This document shows, one piece after another, positions 1 through 12,900 of a DNA stretch of 64,000 nucleotides (position 1 is its first letter; each line of letters opens with the position of its first letter). The stretch comes from Liolophura sinensis (taxonomy: Eukaryota; Mollusca; Polyplacophora; Chitonida; Chitonidae). Both the position numbers and the translations under genes were made by a program. The DNA lies in contig NC_088297.1 in the NCBI RefSeq assembly GCF_032854445.1, positions 23,259,127-23,323,126 of the forward strand. The letters run 5' to 3'. The notes under the pieces are model-generated. The model searched no databases, was not told the DNA's origin, and worked only from the letters and a program-made list of their open reading frames with translations.

Positions 1-1850
1 GTGGTATTGGATATGTGACAAGCATTGTGTTACAGAAGTGTGGTTTTGAGACATGTGACCAGTATTGTACTGCAGATGTGTGGTATTGACACGTGACCAA
101 TATTGTGACGGGACTAGTATTGTACTGCAGAAGTGTAGTATTGAGACGTATTGTAGTGCAGAAGTGTGGTATTGAGACAGGTGTTGTACTGCAGAAGTGT
201 GGTATTGAGACAAGTATTGTACTGCAGAAGTGTGGTATTGAGGCATGTACTGTACTGCAGAAGTGTGGTATTGGATATGTGACAAGCATTGTTACAGAAA
301 TGTGGTATTGAGACAGGTATTGTACTGCAGAAGTGTGGTATTGAGACAAGTATTGTACTGCAGAAGTGTGGTATTGAGACAAGTATTGTACTGCAGAAGT
401 GTGGTATTGAGACAAGTATTGTACTGCAGAAGTGTGGCATTGAGAGAAGTATTGTACTGCAGAAGTGTGGCATTGAGAGAAGTATTGTACTGCAGAAGTG
501 TGGTATTGAGACAAGTATTGTACTGCAGAAGTGTGGTATTGAGGCATGTACTGTACTGCAGAAGTGTGGTATTGGATATGTGACAAGCATTGTTACAGAA
601 ATGTGGTATTGAGACAGGTATTGTACTGCAGAAGTGTGGTATTGAGACAAGTATTGTACTGCAGAAGTGTAGTATTGAGACAAGTATTGTAAGGCAGAAG
701 TGTGGTATTGAGACAGGTGTTGTACTGCAGAAGTGTGGTATTGGATATGTGACAAGCATTGTTACAGAAGTGTGGTATTGAGACAAGTATTGTACTGCAG
801 AAGTGTGGTATTGAGACAAGTATTGTACTGCAGAAGTGGTATTGAGGCATGTACTGTACTGCAAAAGTGTGGTATTGAGACAGGTGTTGTACTGCAGAAG
901 TGTGGTATTGGATATGTGACAAGCATTGTTACAGAAATGTGGTATTGAGACAGGTGTTGTACTGCAGAAGTGTGGTATTGAGACAAGTATTGTACTGCAG
1001 AAGTGGTATTGAGACAGGTGTTGTACTGCAGAAGTGTGGTATTGGATATGTGACAAGCATTGTTACAGAAATGTGGTATTGAGACAGGTATTGTACTGCA
1101 GAAGTGTGGAATTGAGACAGGTATTGTACTGCAGAAGTGTGGTATTGAGACAAGTGACAAGTATTGTACTGCAGAAATGTGGTATTGAGACAGGTGTTGT
1201 ACTGCAGAAGTGTGGTATTGAGACAGGTGTTGTACTGCAGAAGTGTGGTATTGAGACCAGTATTGTACTGCAGAAGCGTGGTATTGAGACCGGTATTGTA
1301 CTGCAGAAGTTTGGTATTGGATATGTGGCAAGCATTGTTACAGAACTGTGGTATTGATACATTTATTGTAGTGCAGAAGTGTGGTATTGAGGCGTATTGT
1401 AGTGCAGAAGTGTGGTATTTAGACGTGACAAGTATTGTACTGCAGAAGTGTGGTATTGGATATGTGACAAGCATTGTGTTACAGAAGTGTGGTTTTGAGA
1501 CGTGTGACCAGTATTGTACTGCAGATGTGTGGTATTGACACGTGACCAATATTGTGACGGGACTAGTATTGTACTGCAGAAGTGTAGTATTGAGACGTAT
1601 TGTAGTGCAGAAGTGTGGTATTGAGACAGGTGTTGTACTGCAGAAGTGTGGTATTGAGATGTGACAAGTATTGTACTGCAGAAGTGTGGTATTGAGTCAT
1701 GTTGCAAGTGATGTGGAAATGAAATATTTAGATATTTAACAAGTATTGTACTGAAGAAACCTGGTATTGAGACATGTGACCAGTATTGTACTGCAGAAGT
1801 GTGGTATTGAGACATGTGACCAGTATTGTACTTCAGACGTGGTATTGGAC
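1..1850. repeat. 33-bp minisatellite array, truncated by the window start
   Basis: The core unit reads about ATTGTACTGCAGAAGTGTGG then TATTGAGACAAGT, 33 bp. It carries a CTGCAG site in most copies and diverged variants such as a GGATATGTGACAAGCATTG unit that recurs every several copies. Because 33 is divisible by three, several frames stay open on both strands and produce Cys/Ile/Val-rich or Ser/Gln/Tyr/His-rich pseudo-proteins of up to about 250 residues. Copies decay after 1830. Confidence 0.95.
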
Positions 1851-2070
1851 GTTACCAGAATAATACTGCAGAATCGTAGCATTGAGTTGACTGGTTAGTG
1901 GTGTACTGCTGAAATGTTGTATAGAGTCATGTGATCGTACAGGTAGTATTATGTCATTAGACATGCTGTATTGAGAAAAATCCTTCAAAACACCTGTTGA
2001 TCTGATAAATAAAACTCAGCAGCTAAACACAGTTGTTACTTTTTGTAATTTAAGCACATAATTAGATTTG
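1851..2070. other. Unannotated flank of the 33-bp array
   Basis: Degraded array remnants run to about 1975, then AT-rich unique-looking sequence. No gene seen. Confidence 0.5.
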
Positions 2071-2325
2071 GGGGCTTCCATAGCAGAGTTGCTTGCATGC
2101 TAGTGCAGCATAGGGACTTAAATCTCTCATCAGTGTGGTCACAGTGAGTTTCAGTCCAACTCAGGCTGGCTTAATCACCAATCGTTCGTGGAAATGTCTG
2201 TCAGCAACCTGCAGATGGTTGTGGGATTCCTCTGGCTTCCTCCCACCACAATGCTGGCCACCGTGTAATGAAACGTTGTTCCGTACGGCATAAAACTTCA
2301 ATTTAATGAATAAATAAATGAATTA
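2071..2325 (+). mobile_element. tRNA-derived SINE, full-length, diverged
   Basis: It has a tRNA-like head (CCATAGCAGAGTTGCTTGCA.., with a degenerate B box GTTTCAGTCC), then the conserved body (AACCTGCAGATGGTTGTGGG, TTCCTCCCACCACAATGCTGG) and an ATAAATAAAT tail. Same family as the other SINEs in the window. Confidence 0.8.
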
Positions 2326-2828
2326 GACTTGAGCCATAAAGGGAAGTAATGGGACATTTTGATCTGTATTTATGACAGTTTTTACCGGTCTGCTGTGAAA
2401 CCTTTAAGAGAACCTGCTACAGTAAGGCAGAGAATCGGCCCCTAAGAGGTTCGATAAAGTGCAAATTTCAAAATCCCAGCACAATTCTATAAATTTCCTA
2501 ATCAGAAGAATAACAGTTGGTCTAAGCACCCGCAAAAGAGGTTGCTAAGTAATAACCCTCCAAAATTATACTGTCTATAAAAATAAAAAAAACACTGATT
2601 TTTTGTTTAAACAAGGCAGTTTTTTTTTATTTATACTATGAAGATTGCCGTTAACCAGAAAAATCTATACTGAAATTTGGTTAACCTTTATCTTCGTATG
2701 TGAAACAAACTTTATAGCGATCAATTTTGTCACAATTAAAATTTGTACCTCTGCAATAGTGTCTCATGAATTAGAATGAATAATGGTGTTAAGGTTTTGT
2801 ACATGCCTGTGTAACATGGTAGAAGGCA

Positions 2829-2930
2829 ACTGACGAAATCCTACGTGAATCCTGGCCGAGAGCGCCTATAGACGACCTATAGACGAAATCATACATGAAT
2901 CCTGGCGGAGAGCACCTGTGGTCGTCTATG
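2829..2930. repeat. Two-copy imperfect tandem repeat
   Basis: The phrase ACGAAATCCTACGTGAATCC.. recurs as ACGAAATCATACATGAATCC.., each followed by GGC(C/G)GAGAGC(G/A)CCT, about 55 bp apart. The adjacent CTATAGACGACCTATAG is partly palindromic. Confidence 0.7.
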
Positions 2931-3203
2931 ATTAACATGTGACACGTAGCTGAATGATAACACTGAAAGTTACATTTGTCATATATTTAACTGATTGGTG
3001 CCATCTCTCGCTGATGAATGAAACAACAGATGTAAAATTTGTAGCCTGGACCAGACTCCTTTGAGAGGAATTCTTCATATACAGGTGTATTGTTATACGT
3101 CTGAAGGAGACTTCAGAATTGGGTTTTCCAGCCCCCTTCAAAGAGAAACAAATCTAAATCTAAAACAGCGGCGTCCTCCACCCACTTCAATAGTAATGCC
3201 AGC

Positions 3204-3340
3204 TATGTATGTATGTGTGTATGTATGTATGCTTGGCGTTGAACATGGTGCTTAACAATTTTTCAGTCATGACGAGGAGGAGTCATTAGGTGTGTGTGTA
3301 CATACGTATACACGCTACCCACCAGCCCACCTAAAGGTTG
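3204..3340 (+). repeat. TATG microsatellite and dispersed repeat (TTAACAATTTTTCAGTCAT type)
   Basis: A TATG-rich tract (3204-3231) runs into a dispersed repeat containing TTAACAATTTTTCAGTCAT, also present near 38200, 48010, 56800 and 58100. The family is unnamed here; it is probably a SINE or MITE. Confidence 0.6.
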
Positions 3341-5828
3341 ATTAACAATTTCTACAATACAATAAGAACAGGAACTCCATGTACATTTGACATTGTCTAG
3401 TTTATTCACATATACAGATCAGTTACAATCAATTAACCTTTGTTGTTGTTGTTGTTGCCAAGAACAATCTCAGCCAACAAAGACGAGAAATTTGGAACCA
3501 TGATGTGCAATAACTACGTCAGTTGGGGGTTGGGGGCAGAAAATACATACAGATCTACGGATTGGTCGAAATCAAGAATATTACTAAAAGAGACTCGACA
3601 TGTAACCGATATGCTGTTGTACAATAGTACTGAGGGGATTGGGGGGGGAACAGTTGTGCATGGTTAAAACGACCAAGATTAAGACTCAATGAGGGCCAAA
3701 TACAGAGAAAAAGCAGTGAAATGCACGAGACATCATTGGGGCTACAAGTGAATGTGCATCAATAAATAAACAAAAAAGTCCAGTGTTCCAACATTTTTGC
3801 ACGATTTTGGTAACGGCAACGTGCTTATAAAACTGGGCAAAAATGGCAGTTATAGAGACTTTTTTAACAGCAGGGAAGGTATAACAACTGGATAGAAATC
3901 ATCACAAGAGCACTGGAAGTGGGAGAGACAGCTGGTTGTGGCAGAAGACTGTTCACATGTTTTTCCATATACAGGCTTAGATGAGTGGGAAATCCCACAC
4001 CTGCTGCATGGATGTCAAATGTTATACCCATGTACCCCATCAGAGAATCAAGAAAAGTCTGGAAATGGCCAACTTAAATGCAGAATTTACAAAACTTTCT
4101 ATAATTTCCCTGGGTTAATTTTAAGACTTGTATTCAGAACAAAAAAATCTTGAATTCTGATAAATCTGGAAAATTTAATCTCTGATAAATTCTTAATCCT
4201 TAAAATGGAATTGTTGCTTGCAAAGAACACCAACTTTTTTTTTTTCTCACTGTATTTTTGACGTCTACATGGCATTGAATGGGTTGGTTTACTTTTAAAC
4301 TCCAGAAGTATTTATTTGATTAGGTTTATAGAGCACTCAAGAAAAGAGAACTTACATTTGTAAACCGAGTACACATCATGCAAACCGTTGGAGTTGATCA
4401 TCATTCATCCATGAAATTAGTTAAATTCACCAAAATGTGCTAATATCCGTGACGAAATTGTATACATATTTTATCTGGTTCAGGGAGGTTCTGAATTGGT
4501 TAATCTTTTGCCACAAACAGGTCATGGTTAAGTCTGAAACTGGTCTTGTCTTTCCTACAGAAATTTATCTGGTTTAGATTTTCACTACAAGTAACCCAAA
4601 CATGGAGAATAAAGCTGTAGAGAGAGAAATTGTTTTAAAAAAAAAGAACGAAAAAAAAAAAAAGAAAGGCAGCAAATGCATTTTGTGAGGGGTGGAGGTG
4701 CACTATTAATTTCAGGTAACAGACGGAGCTTTCTAAATGACACATAAAATCCACGTGTGCACCAAGAAAACTTGGCTCAGAAAATAATGTCTGAAAAATG
4801 CAAAAAACACTGCACATGGTTGGTGTTATAAATATGCCTCAGAGCCGAGGACTAACAGTGAAATGTTCAAAGAGTTAGGAAATGTACACAGCTGATTTTC
4901 CCCCCGAGGCTCTATTGGGGGGGGGGGGGGGAGCCCCCTCCATGGCGGGCAGGTGGGCGGTCCAGCCAGGGCACTCAGCCTCACACACCCTGTAGAGCCT
5001 CTTCAAAACTGGAGGAATAGATTGGAAACCTCGAAAAAAAACTACAACTTGTAACACTTTGTCAGAAAGATCCTATAGTCGGAACGTTACTGCTTATATG
5101 AAAATTGCAACAAATGAAATAATATATTTATATTATATATATTTTTTTTTTCTTCATTATCATCATCATCATCATCATCGATCAACATGTGTATAAACAA
5201 ATACAATACAGAGATTTATATGTGAATGTTATGTAGTATAACATAAATACGAACACGCTGCACCAGGCTATTGCACACTTCAACCTAGCTACCACTGAGC
5301 TCCTGCCTCAAATACAGGACAATATACAATGGAGTACCAACACTGTGTACCAGATGAATAAATTAGTCCCCCTGTCCCCGACAATTCTCCCTGGTCAAGG
5401 GAGTGGCCATATACACAGGAAAGCTTAGCCAGTCCACCCAAAACGTTGGGTAACATAAATACGACGACGACATTCCTGTCTGCATCATTCAGCCTGCAGG
5501 ATGCTGCTTGAAACCACATTCAGCAACAAACTAATCTTGGGGGGAGGGGGGAAGGGGGTGGAGTAGGAGAGGGGAGGGGGATAAATAAATAAATAAATAA
5601 ATAAATATTATATTAAATCCTGACTCACCATGGATCTTAGCCAGCCAGACACACAGACGGACATACAGACATGTGGACTGGGAACACAGGGGTAATGCCG
5701 TGTTCACAGATGACCTCTGCACTCTTTTTCTCAATCACCTCGAACAGGAAAACAAACAAGTTGTATGAAATCAGTCAACCTATATAGGGACATACAAGTA
5801 TCTCCAGTGGCTGGTTTATCAGGAGCAT

Positions 5829-5832
<4 letters not shown>

Positions 5833-5873
<41 letters not shown>

Positions 5874-5878
5874 TATAT
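5833..5878. repeat. (TA)n microsatellite
   Basis: Nearly pure TA dinucleotides with one CA interruption. Confidence 0.95.
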
Positions 5879-6634
5879 CTTTTCTGTATACCACTTCATG
5901 GATCAAAATTCCATCCCTAAACTGGATCAACGTTTTACCATATCAGAAGAACATTTCCCATCCTGGTTTGGGCAGTTTTTCTCCCTCCCCATGGGACAGT
6001 CTGCTGACAGGGGAAGAGGGTGGGAGGGGTACTGTGTAATGTTACCAGACTGATGTGTAGCAGTGGTCCCTTAATACCTGGTTACAAGCTATAGCTATTC
6101 CAGGACAATACCAGTCAACATAAAATGCTTCATACATACTGCAATATAATAAAAAAAATAATAATAAAAACAATGACAAATAAAAACAAATGAAAGAGTT
6201 GGATGGACAAAATTAAAGTTTTTCAACAAACAGGATTTTTTAAAAAATCTGAATAAAGCGTTATTTGGTGTAATTAGTGTTTTGAGTTTTTAGCCTATGT
6301 AGAGTAAATTTTTAGTACGAGGATAACACATACAAACTATCTATGTTCATCAGCCTTTTTCATCTTATTTTTTTAAAGACATCTGTTTGTGCTTAAAGCA
6401 TTCACAGCTGAAGAATCTGTCATGCTGTCAAGTTTCATACTGTATCATTTGCAGTGTCTCTCTTTTCATGCACATGATACATACATATCTGTAGATAGGC
6501 ACATATCTAATCCATTAAACAACACAAATGTCACCTTTATACCAAGATTTTATGACTGAAGCCCAATAGAGGGTCAGTTAACACAGAGAAATATCACTCC
6601 ATATAACAAGTTTGTAATGCACAGACTTCAGCCT

Positions 6635-6726
6635 CTCCCGCCGAAGGTCTGCAGCACCCTAAGCCGTCGTGAAGGTGAAATGTTGTTGAGTACGGCGTAT
6701 AACACCAATCAAACAAATAAATAAAT
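6635..6726 (+). mobile_element. SINE 3' fragment
   Basis: It contains the conserved 3' end GAGTACGGCGTATAACACCA followed by ATCAAACAAATAAATAAAT, and the AAGGTCTGCAG.. body motif. The tRNA-like head is missing. Confidence 0.75.
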
Positions 6727-8166
6727 CCTACCTCACAGGACACCACACTGTATGATTGTCGCCAAAGTTTCAAACCCTGAAATTAAGCTAGTATTAACCT
6801 CCTACGAAATCAGTTCCAACTCTGTGGTCTTACTGCCCAAAATCGTCCTACAGCCCCAGCCTAGGCTGAGGGCATCAAGCCAGCCATTCTGCAAAGATTG
6901 CAAGAAATGTTTATCTGAACTAAAAGAAATCTGGCCTACCAAACTACATCTAAGTGATCCTAGCAAAATCAGGCCTGATAAGACTCCACTGACTATTAGA
7001 GCAACTGTCGTTCCTTCCGTATGAAACTCAGGAGACAAAGAAAAATTGTCACATGATGGAGTATGGGTAAATTTGGAGACCAACCAACCAACCCAAACAC
7101 CTGCCCACCATCACAACTAGTACCAATTCACACGATCTGAGAAATCTTTTCCTTGGCATCGCATCAATATTTCAGTCCATAAAGCAGTCTCACTGATTAT
7201 TCAAGTGATCATTCATTAACATGTACAGTCTTGTCACCGCTCCATTATTTCAAAGCTAGAGTTACATCCTTTTGTCACTTTCTGCCTTCTTCGGGTAGGA
7301 TTGCCAAATGTCATCTTCAGGAGGTATATGTTTTAAACAAGCACAAATTCGCTACAGCTGAGATATCTCGCAAAAAAACTCAAGCTCTTGTACTGAGGAC
7401 TCTCGTTCAGTGAAGGACCATTGCTATAGTAGCAATACCAATCAAAAATCAGACCAACAGACAGACTTCCACAATCAAAAAAATTCATTTGGAAATTCTG
7501 TCATGACATCCTTTAAGCACGATCAATTTTTAAAGAAACAGGCAAAAGCAGTAAAAATTTTTGCAGATCATATCCAAGAATTATCAATGAATTTCAAATT
7601 ATTGAAAAGTGAAACCTTTTCACACTTCACTCGCCTTTCGAAGAAAATTTAAATTTCCCTAACCTTACAAATTTGGGCTATTGTTAAACTGTCCAGAGTA
7701 AAACAATTTAAAAACCTAACAGCACGTTGTCTTTCATGGTACCTTTTACATTTGTGAAAATAGTAATTAGGGAGCTAAAGGAAATAAATACATATTAATA
7801 CCATCAGTTGAATATCTGCTATCTTTAGTTCGTACACAAGCCAGCAAGGAACTAAAAATACTAACCTTAAGGCAGATTAATGACTGGAACAATTGTCTGG
7901 TTGTCATCTATTGATAAAACGAATGAACAGTTAGGGAGTTGGGAATACTTCAGCCGTATCATCGCAAATGATAGAACAGATGTTAACTTAGAACAAGTAT
8001 AAATCTATATAGTATAAATATAAAGTAGACAATATATCTTTATCATTCTTGTGCACAGTGAGTCTAAAACGACTTGCACAAAAGAAAATCTTTCCTACTT
8101 AAAGAAATTATCTAACTTGAAACTTGAGGAATCAATAAATGCCCATATAAATACCAACACCAACAC

Positions 8167-8197
8167 ACACATACATATATATATACATATATATATA

Positions 8198-8242
<45 letters not shown>
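8167..8242. repeat. (TA)n microsatellite
   Basis: TA tract with CATA interruptions at its left end. Confidence 0.95.
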
Positions 8243-8244
<2 letters not shown>

Positions 8245-9319
8245 AGATCACATACTGAGCTGGGCCATAGTGTATTGAGTTTTTCCTACAGCGCCCTCAT
8301 CCAAATAGCTTGAATGCACTAATGTCTGGAACATGGCCAGAAGAAATAGAACTGTGACCCATAATGGGAGGGGGGAGACAAGACTTTACTAACGGCTATC
8401 ACATCCAACTGTGTTCTGTGCAAGTACATAACAGTATGATCACAGCTAGGTCATCTTACCAGATAAAACTTTATTCGCTTAAGTTGATCCATGAAAAAAA
8501 AACAAACAAACAAACAAAAATTAAAAACAAAACAAAAAAAATATGAATAGAACAAATAAATAACAACAACAAATAAACACCAAAAAAATGTATAGAGAAT
8601 AAATTAATTTTTCTTCTTTTTTAAAAATAAGTTATAAACCAATGTAAACTTTCTGGTTTACCTCATCCATTCGGGTTCAACGAAACAGCCAACAAACTGG
8701 TAATAATTCAGAGAGGAGATCAAAGGGTGTAAGGGGGTGACAGTTTGTAGTGCACTCTGAAATGGCAAAAGCACAATGTTTGAATCTGCTATAAAACAGG
8801 GGTAGGGAGTAAAGGGAGAGAGGGAGGGGTCAGGCAACATTTACACACTTTTCCGTTTTCCCATGCCTACATACAGCACAGCCTCCACATATACCCGAAA
8901 TACACCACAATTTAGGCCCCCTGGGGTGACCTGCCCAGGCCTCAAGCCTGGAGATGCATCCAGTCAAAGACCAGACCTCTGTGTATGTATGTGAAGCTTG
9001 CAGAGCAGCCTCGACCCACAACATACAATGCCGGCTCCAAGGTCAAACAAAGGGTGACCACATAAGGCTTGATAATCGTCTAACTTCTCCCACACTGCCC
9101 ACAAATACATCACTTTGCCTCGACGCGCCATGCGGCACCTGCCAGGCCAGCAGCTCAATCCAAACCCATATCAAAGATCACACAAGGCTGTGAAGATAAA
9201 AACTGACGATAGGAAATGCTTCCCTGGAGGGTGAATCTCCGTGGGTTTTCCCCCCAAAAGCCTGCCTAATTTCTCCTTCTGCCAGTGTCAGACCAGGTTC
9301 GTGAGGCCGTCAGCCGGTC

Positions 9320-9484
9320 CACTAAGTTCCGCTGACCACTGCCCTGGTCAGCGCAACGGGCAGATTAGGTGTGTGTGGATGGTCGGTGCTGTTCCTTATC
9401 CCAGTCCCACAGCCCGCCCTAAATAATTCTGTGTCTAATGACAGCTTAGCTATGTACAGACAGTGTAAAGCTAGCCGGCCGTAC
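9320..9484 (-). other. Possible 3' UTR exon of DGKQ (low end unknown)
   Basis: A clean acceptor (GTTGTTGTTCTTACAG) ends just above 9484, and the donor next to the DGKQ stop codon lies at 9872, giving a 388-bp candidate intron. The downstream limit is not visible and 9320 is only nominal. No coding potential is needed because the stop precedes the junction. Confidence 0.35.
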
Positions 9485-9873
9485 CTGTAAGAACAACAAC
9501 AACCTGCATCACATAACCTGGCTTTTCTGCAGAGTGACTGTTTACTTATGCATGGCAGTATCAAGCTGTTTCTTTTAAATCATTATTAGATTTTAAGGCA
9601 TAACATTTTTATGGCAACATCTTAGGCAAAAAGACAGACTGTAAAAGTTGTCTAAATAGGATCTAAGTGAATCGCCCTCAGGATGCAAAAAAATCTAATC
9701 TTATTGGAATTGTCTGTTTGATTTTAAGAGTTTTCAATAATTCTCAAGAAACTCTGAACCTAGTAAAAGTGCTAAAAAATGACGTAATAGTCCAAAAGAA
9801 TTTGTCGGAAGTGGGAGGGCACACTGGAGGCTGAGGCATGGCCGAAGCTGGCCTGTTCACTGGGGAACTCACC

Positions 9874-9996
9874 TTATAGAGGTCCGCTCTCCTTGTTCGG
9901 GGACTGGGCTATTAGGGGTTCATTTTCAGGGAAGAAGATACTTGGCTCTGTGTTTCTCCTTTTGATTTTGTTTTTACTTTTCTTTAACATAGTGGC
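9874..9996 (-). CDS. DGKQ: DGKQ visible exon 21: basic C-terminal tail and stop
   Basis: It encodes [18 protein letters not shown], then [16 protein letters not shown] and KESGPL, ending in TAA (9876-9874). The [12 protein letters not shown] stretch parallels the basic ML-K-K-RR tail of theta. One base after the stop codon is a good donor (GTGAGT, reading down from 9872), so a further non-coding 3' UTR exon is likely. Confidence 0.9.
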   Translation of the reverse strand, partial: ATMLKKSKNKIKRRNTEPSIFFPENEPLIAQSPNKESGPL

Positions 9997-12900
9997 CTGA
10001 AATACACATTTCAAACCAATCATAACATCTTGCAGGAACACAGTCTTGACTGACATTGGACTGAGTTTTCAGCTAATGACTTTTAGTCAAGTTTATCTAC
10101 CTGATTCTAGTTATTTATTTATTTGATTGGTTTTTACGCCCTTTTGATTCATGTTCAGCCCTATACTTTAGAACTTTTTGGTCACAAGAGGGAGGTCAAT
10201 TCCACTGGAGGAGACAACAAGGAGTTGCTGGGATACACCCACTGCCGTCCACCAGGTACTCCAACCGAATCAGCAAAAGCTGGATCCAAACACACAAACC
10301 CATTTGTCAGCGCTTTATCTTCAGTATCAGCCGACTCAAACCAATGTAAGCCCTTACTGCTTCTCATTGAAATAGGGTTTATATGTGCGAGCAGAATGTA
10401 ATCATCTCTTAGCATAAGTAGAAAGAGCGTAATTATTTTATTGCCAATTGTACGATGGCAGCCAGCATATTAACAGATGACATGTGACAAAATGTCACAT
10501 AATTATAAGGCAAGTGATCTCTTACAAACTTCATACCAGACTGCACGAAACAGCCAAGGCTCAGAGAAGACTGGAAGCACCAAAATCGTTGAAGGAACAC
10601 CTCATGTGATCTAACAGTTGAAAGGTAATGCACCTTAACCACTCAGCCACGACTCATTCAAAGTTTAAAAATAATTTTTCAGTGATCCTGACATGATTGT
10701 AACTTTTTTTTACTAATATGGATAGCTGGAATATTGGCCAATGTTATTTTGTCATGTACCAAACAGCTGTCCCATGTCCAAATACTTATACTTTTGTCAA
10801 TAGCTGCTCTTCCAGTCAGAGGAAGGAGTGTGCACGTAGGAAAATGCAAAATACCTTAAGAGCTGAGCGGAGAACAACAACCTGGCCTGAGGGTTGGATC
10901 CATGGCTCCCCATCCACCTGTACCGGGACATCCTGCAGCAGTGTGATCCGCAGCTGTAAGAAAACACACCCGGCCAGGTATTAGCAGAAACAAACATTAG
11001 CCACAACTCAAACACTATCGGGGGAGAAATTAACAGTCAGGCCAAAATAAGACGATTTACGTTTGCTAAGGAGCATACTGATATGGTGAATGGCCTAAAA
11101 TTTTTATCCAAGCACCTCAATACTTTTTCAATTAAAGTTCAGGTAAAATGTCCAACTTAGTGTTGAGCAAAATTTTCGGTCATTTATGGAACATGCACAT
11201 AAAACATATATTCTTTTTTTTTTGTTTTCACAATTTTTTTTTCCCTCCGTTTAATTTTAATACATTTTTTTCCTAAATTCTGTAAGCCTGGAAACCTGTT
11301 TTAGCTGCCTTTTGACTGCCAACTGAGTATCTCTGAACATTGTTACTAGCTGAGTGAACACGCTTACATGTCCTCCCTGAGCAAGCCTCATGCCGGTGCG
11401 TAGCCCACTGAAGATCTGACCCATGTGCACCACGCCCGTCACCCCCACCACCTCCAGCATACCGTCGTAGTGGGTGGGCTTGTTGAACTGGTCCTCCTTC
11501 TCAGGACCCCACGGATTGGCCCCAGAACCCCAGCTATAACAACAACAACATGTATCATAAGGCATTCAGCTTTTCAGGACTGACTGCTTGACAACAAATT
11601 CCTAGCTACAACTAGCTGCGACAACAACAACAACATGAACAAAAGGCAGTCATGCCGGATTGACTACAAATCCGTAGCTTCAACAAACAGTCACTCCAAA
11701 GCAAGTCTAGTTGATGATAACATTTTAGTTTTCTATGAAGAACCTGGGAACGCCTCACACTTTAAGGAAACCAACTAAGTTTGGTGCCTAGACAGTGTGT
11801 AGATTTTAGCAAGGCAACATAAGAATATTTAATACTGAGGAATTCAGAAACTATGCCACACATGCACTTCATAGTCGAGCAGACTTACATGAGAATATTG
11901 ACTATGATACCCTCCACAGGAGAACTTACCTGAGAAAGTTGAGTATAATGATACCCTCCACAGGAGAACTTACCTGAGAATGTTCAGTATAATGATACCC
12001 TCCACAGGAGAACTTACCTGAGAATGTTCAGTATAATGATGCCCTCCACAGAAGAACTTACCTGAGAATGTTGAGTATAATGATACCCTCTACAGGAGAA
12101 CTTACCTGAGAATGATAAGTATAATGATGCCCTCCACAGAAGAACTTACCTGAGAATGTTCAGTATAATGATGCCCTCCACAGAAGAACTTACCTGAGAA
12201 TGTTGAGTATAATGATACCCTCTACAGGAGAACTTACCTGAGAATGATAAGTATAATGATGCCCTCCACAGGAGAACTTACCTGAGAATGTTCAGTATAA
12301 TGATGCCCTCCACAGAAGAACTTACCTGAGAATGTTGAGTATAATGATGCCCTCCACAGGAGAACTTACCTGAGAATGTTCAGTATAATGATACCCTCCA
12401 CAGGAGAACTTACCTGAGAATGTTCAGTATAATGATACCCTCCACAGGAGAACTTACCTGAGAATGTTCAGTATAATGATACCCTCCACAGGAGAACTTA
12501 CCTGAGAATGTTCAGTATAATGATGCCCTCCACAGGAGAACTTACCTGAGAATGTTCAGTATAATGATACCCTCCACAGAAGAACTTACCTGAGAATGTT
12601 CAGTATAATGATGCCCTCCACAGAAGAACTTACCTGAGAATGTTGAGTATAATGATACCCTCCACAGGAGAACTTACCTGAGAATGTTGAGTATAATGAT
12701 ACCCTCCACAGGAGAACTTACCTGAGAATGTTCAGTATAATGATACCCTCCACAGGAGAACTTACCTGAGAATGATAAGTATAATGATGCCCTCCACAGG
12801 AGAACTTACCTGAGAATGTTCAGTATAATGATGCCCTCCACAGAAGAACTTACCTGAGAATGTTGAGTATAATGATACCCTCCACAGGAGAACTTACCTG

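Larger units (their letters stand above)
2330..9300. other. 3' flank of DGKQ, no recognised gene
   Basis: No open frame here has recognisable domains or splice-linked coding structure. The stretch holds AT-rich sequence, simple repeats, a 15-G run (4917-4931), an ATAA tract next to a purine-rich stretch (5537-5607) and SINE fragments. Some of it may be DGKQ 3' UTR; a minus-strand AATAAA lies near 8470 but no end can be fixed. Confidence 0.5.

Noticed and set aside
114-1056. Long open frames (up to 254 codons) of repetitive protein
   Set aside because: They arise from a 33-bp period divisible by three and appear on both strands in several frames. No signal, domain or splice structure.
6752-7083. 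Overlapping 90-codon frames on both strands
   Set aside because: No family resemblance, no splice context; lies in the 3' flank of DGKQ. Probably chance or an old repeat.
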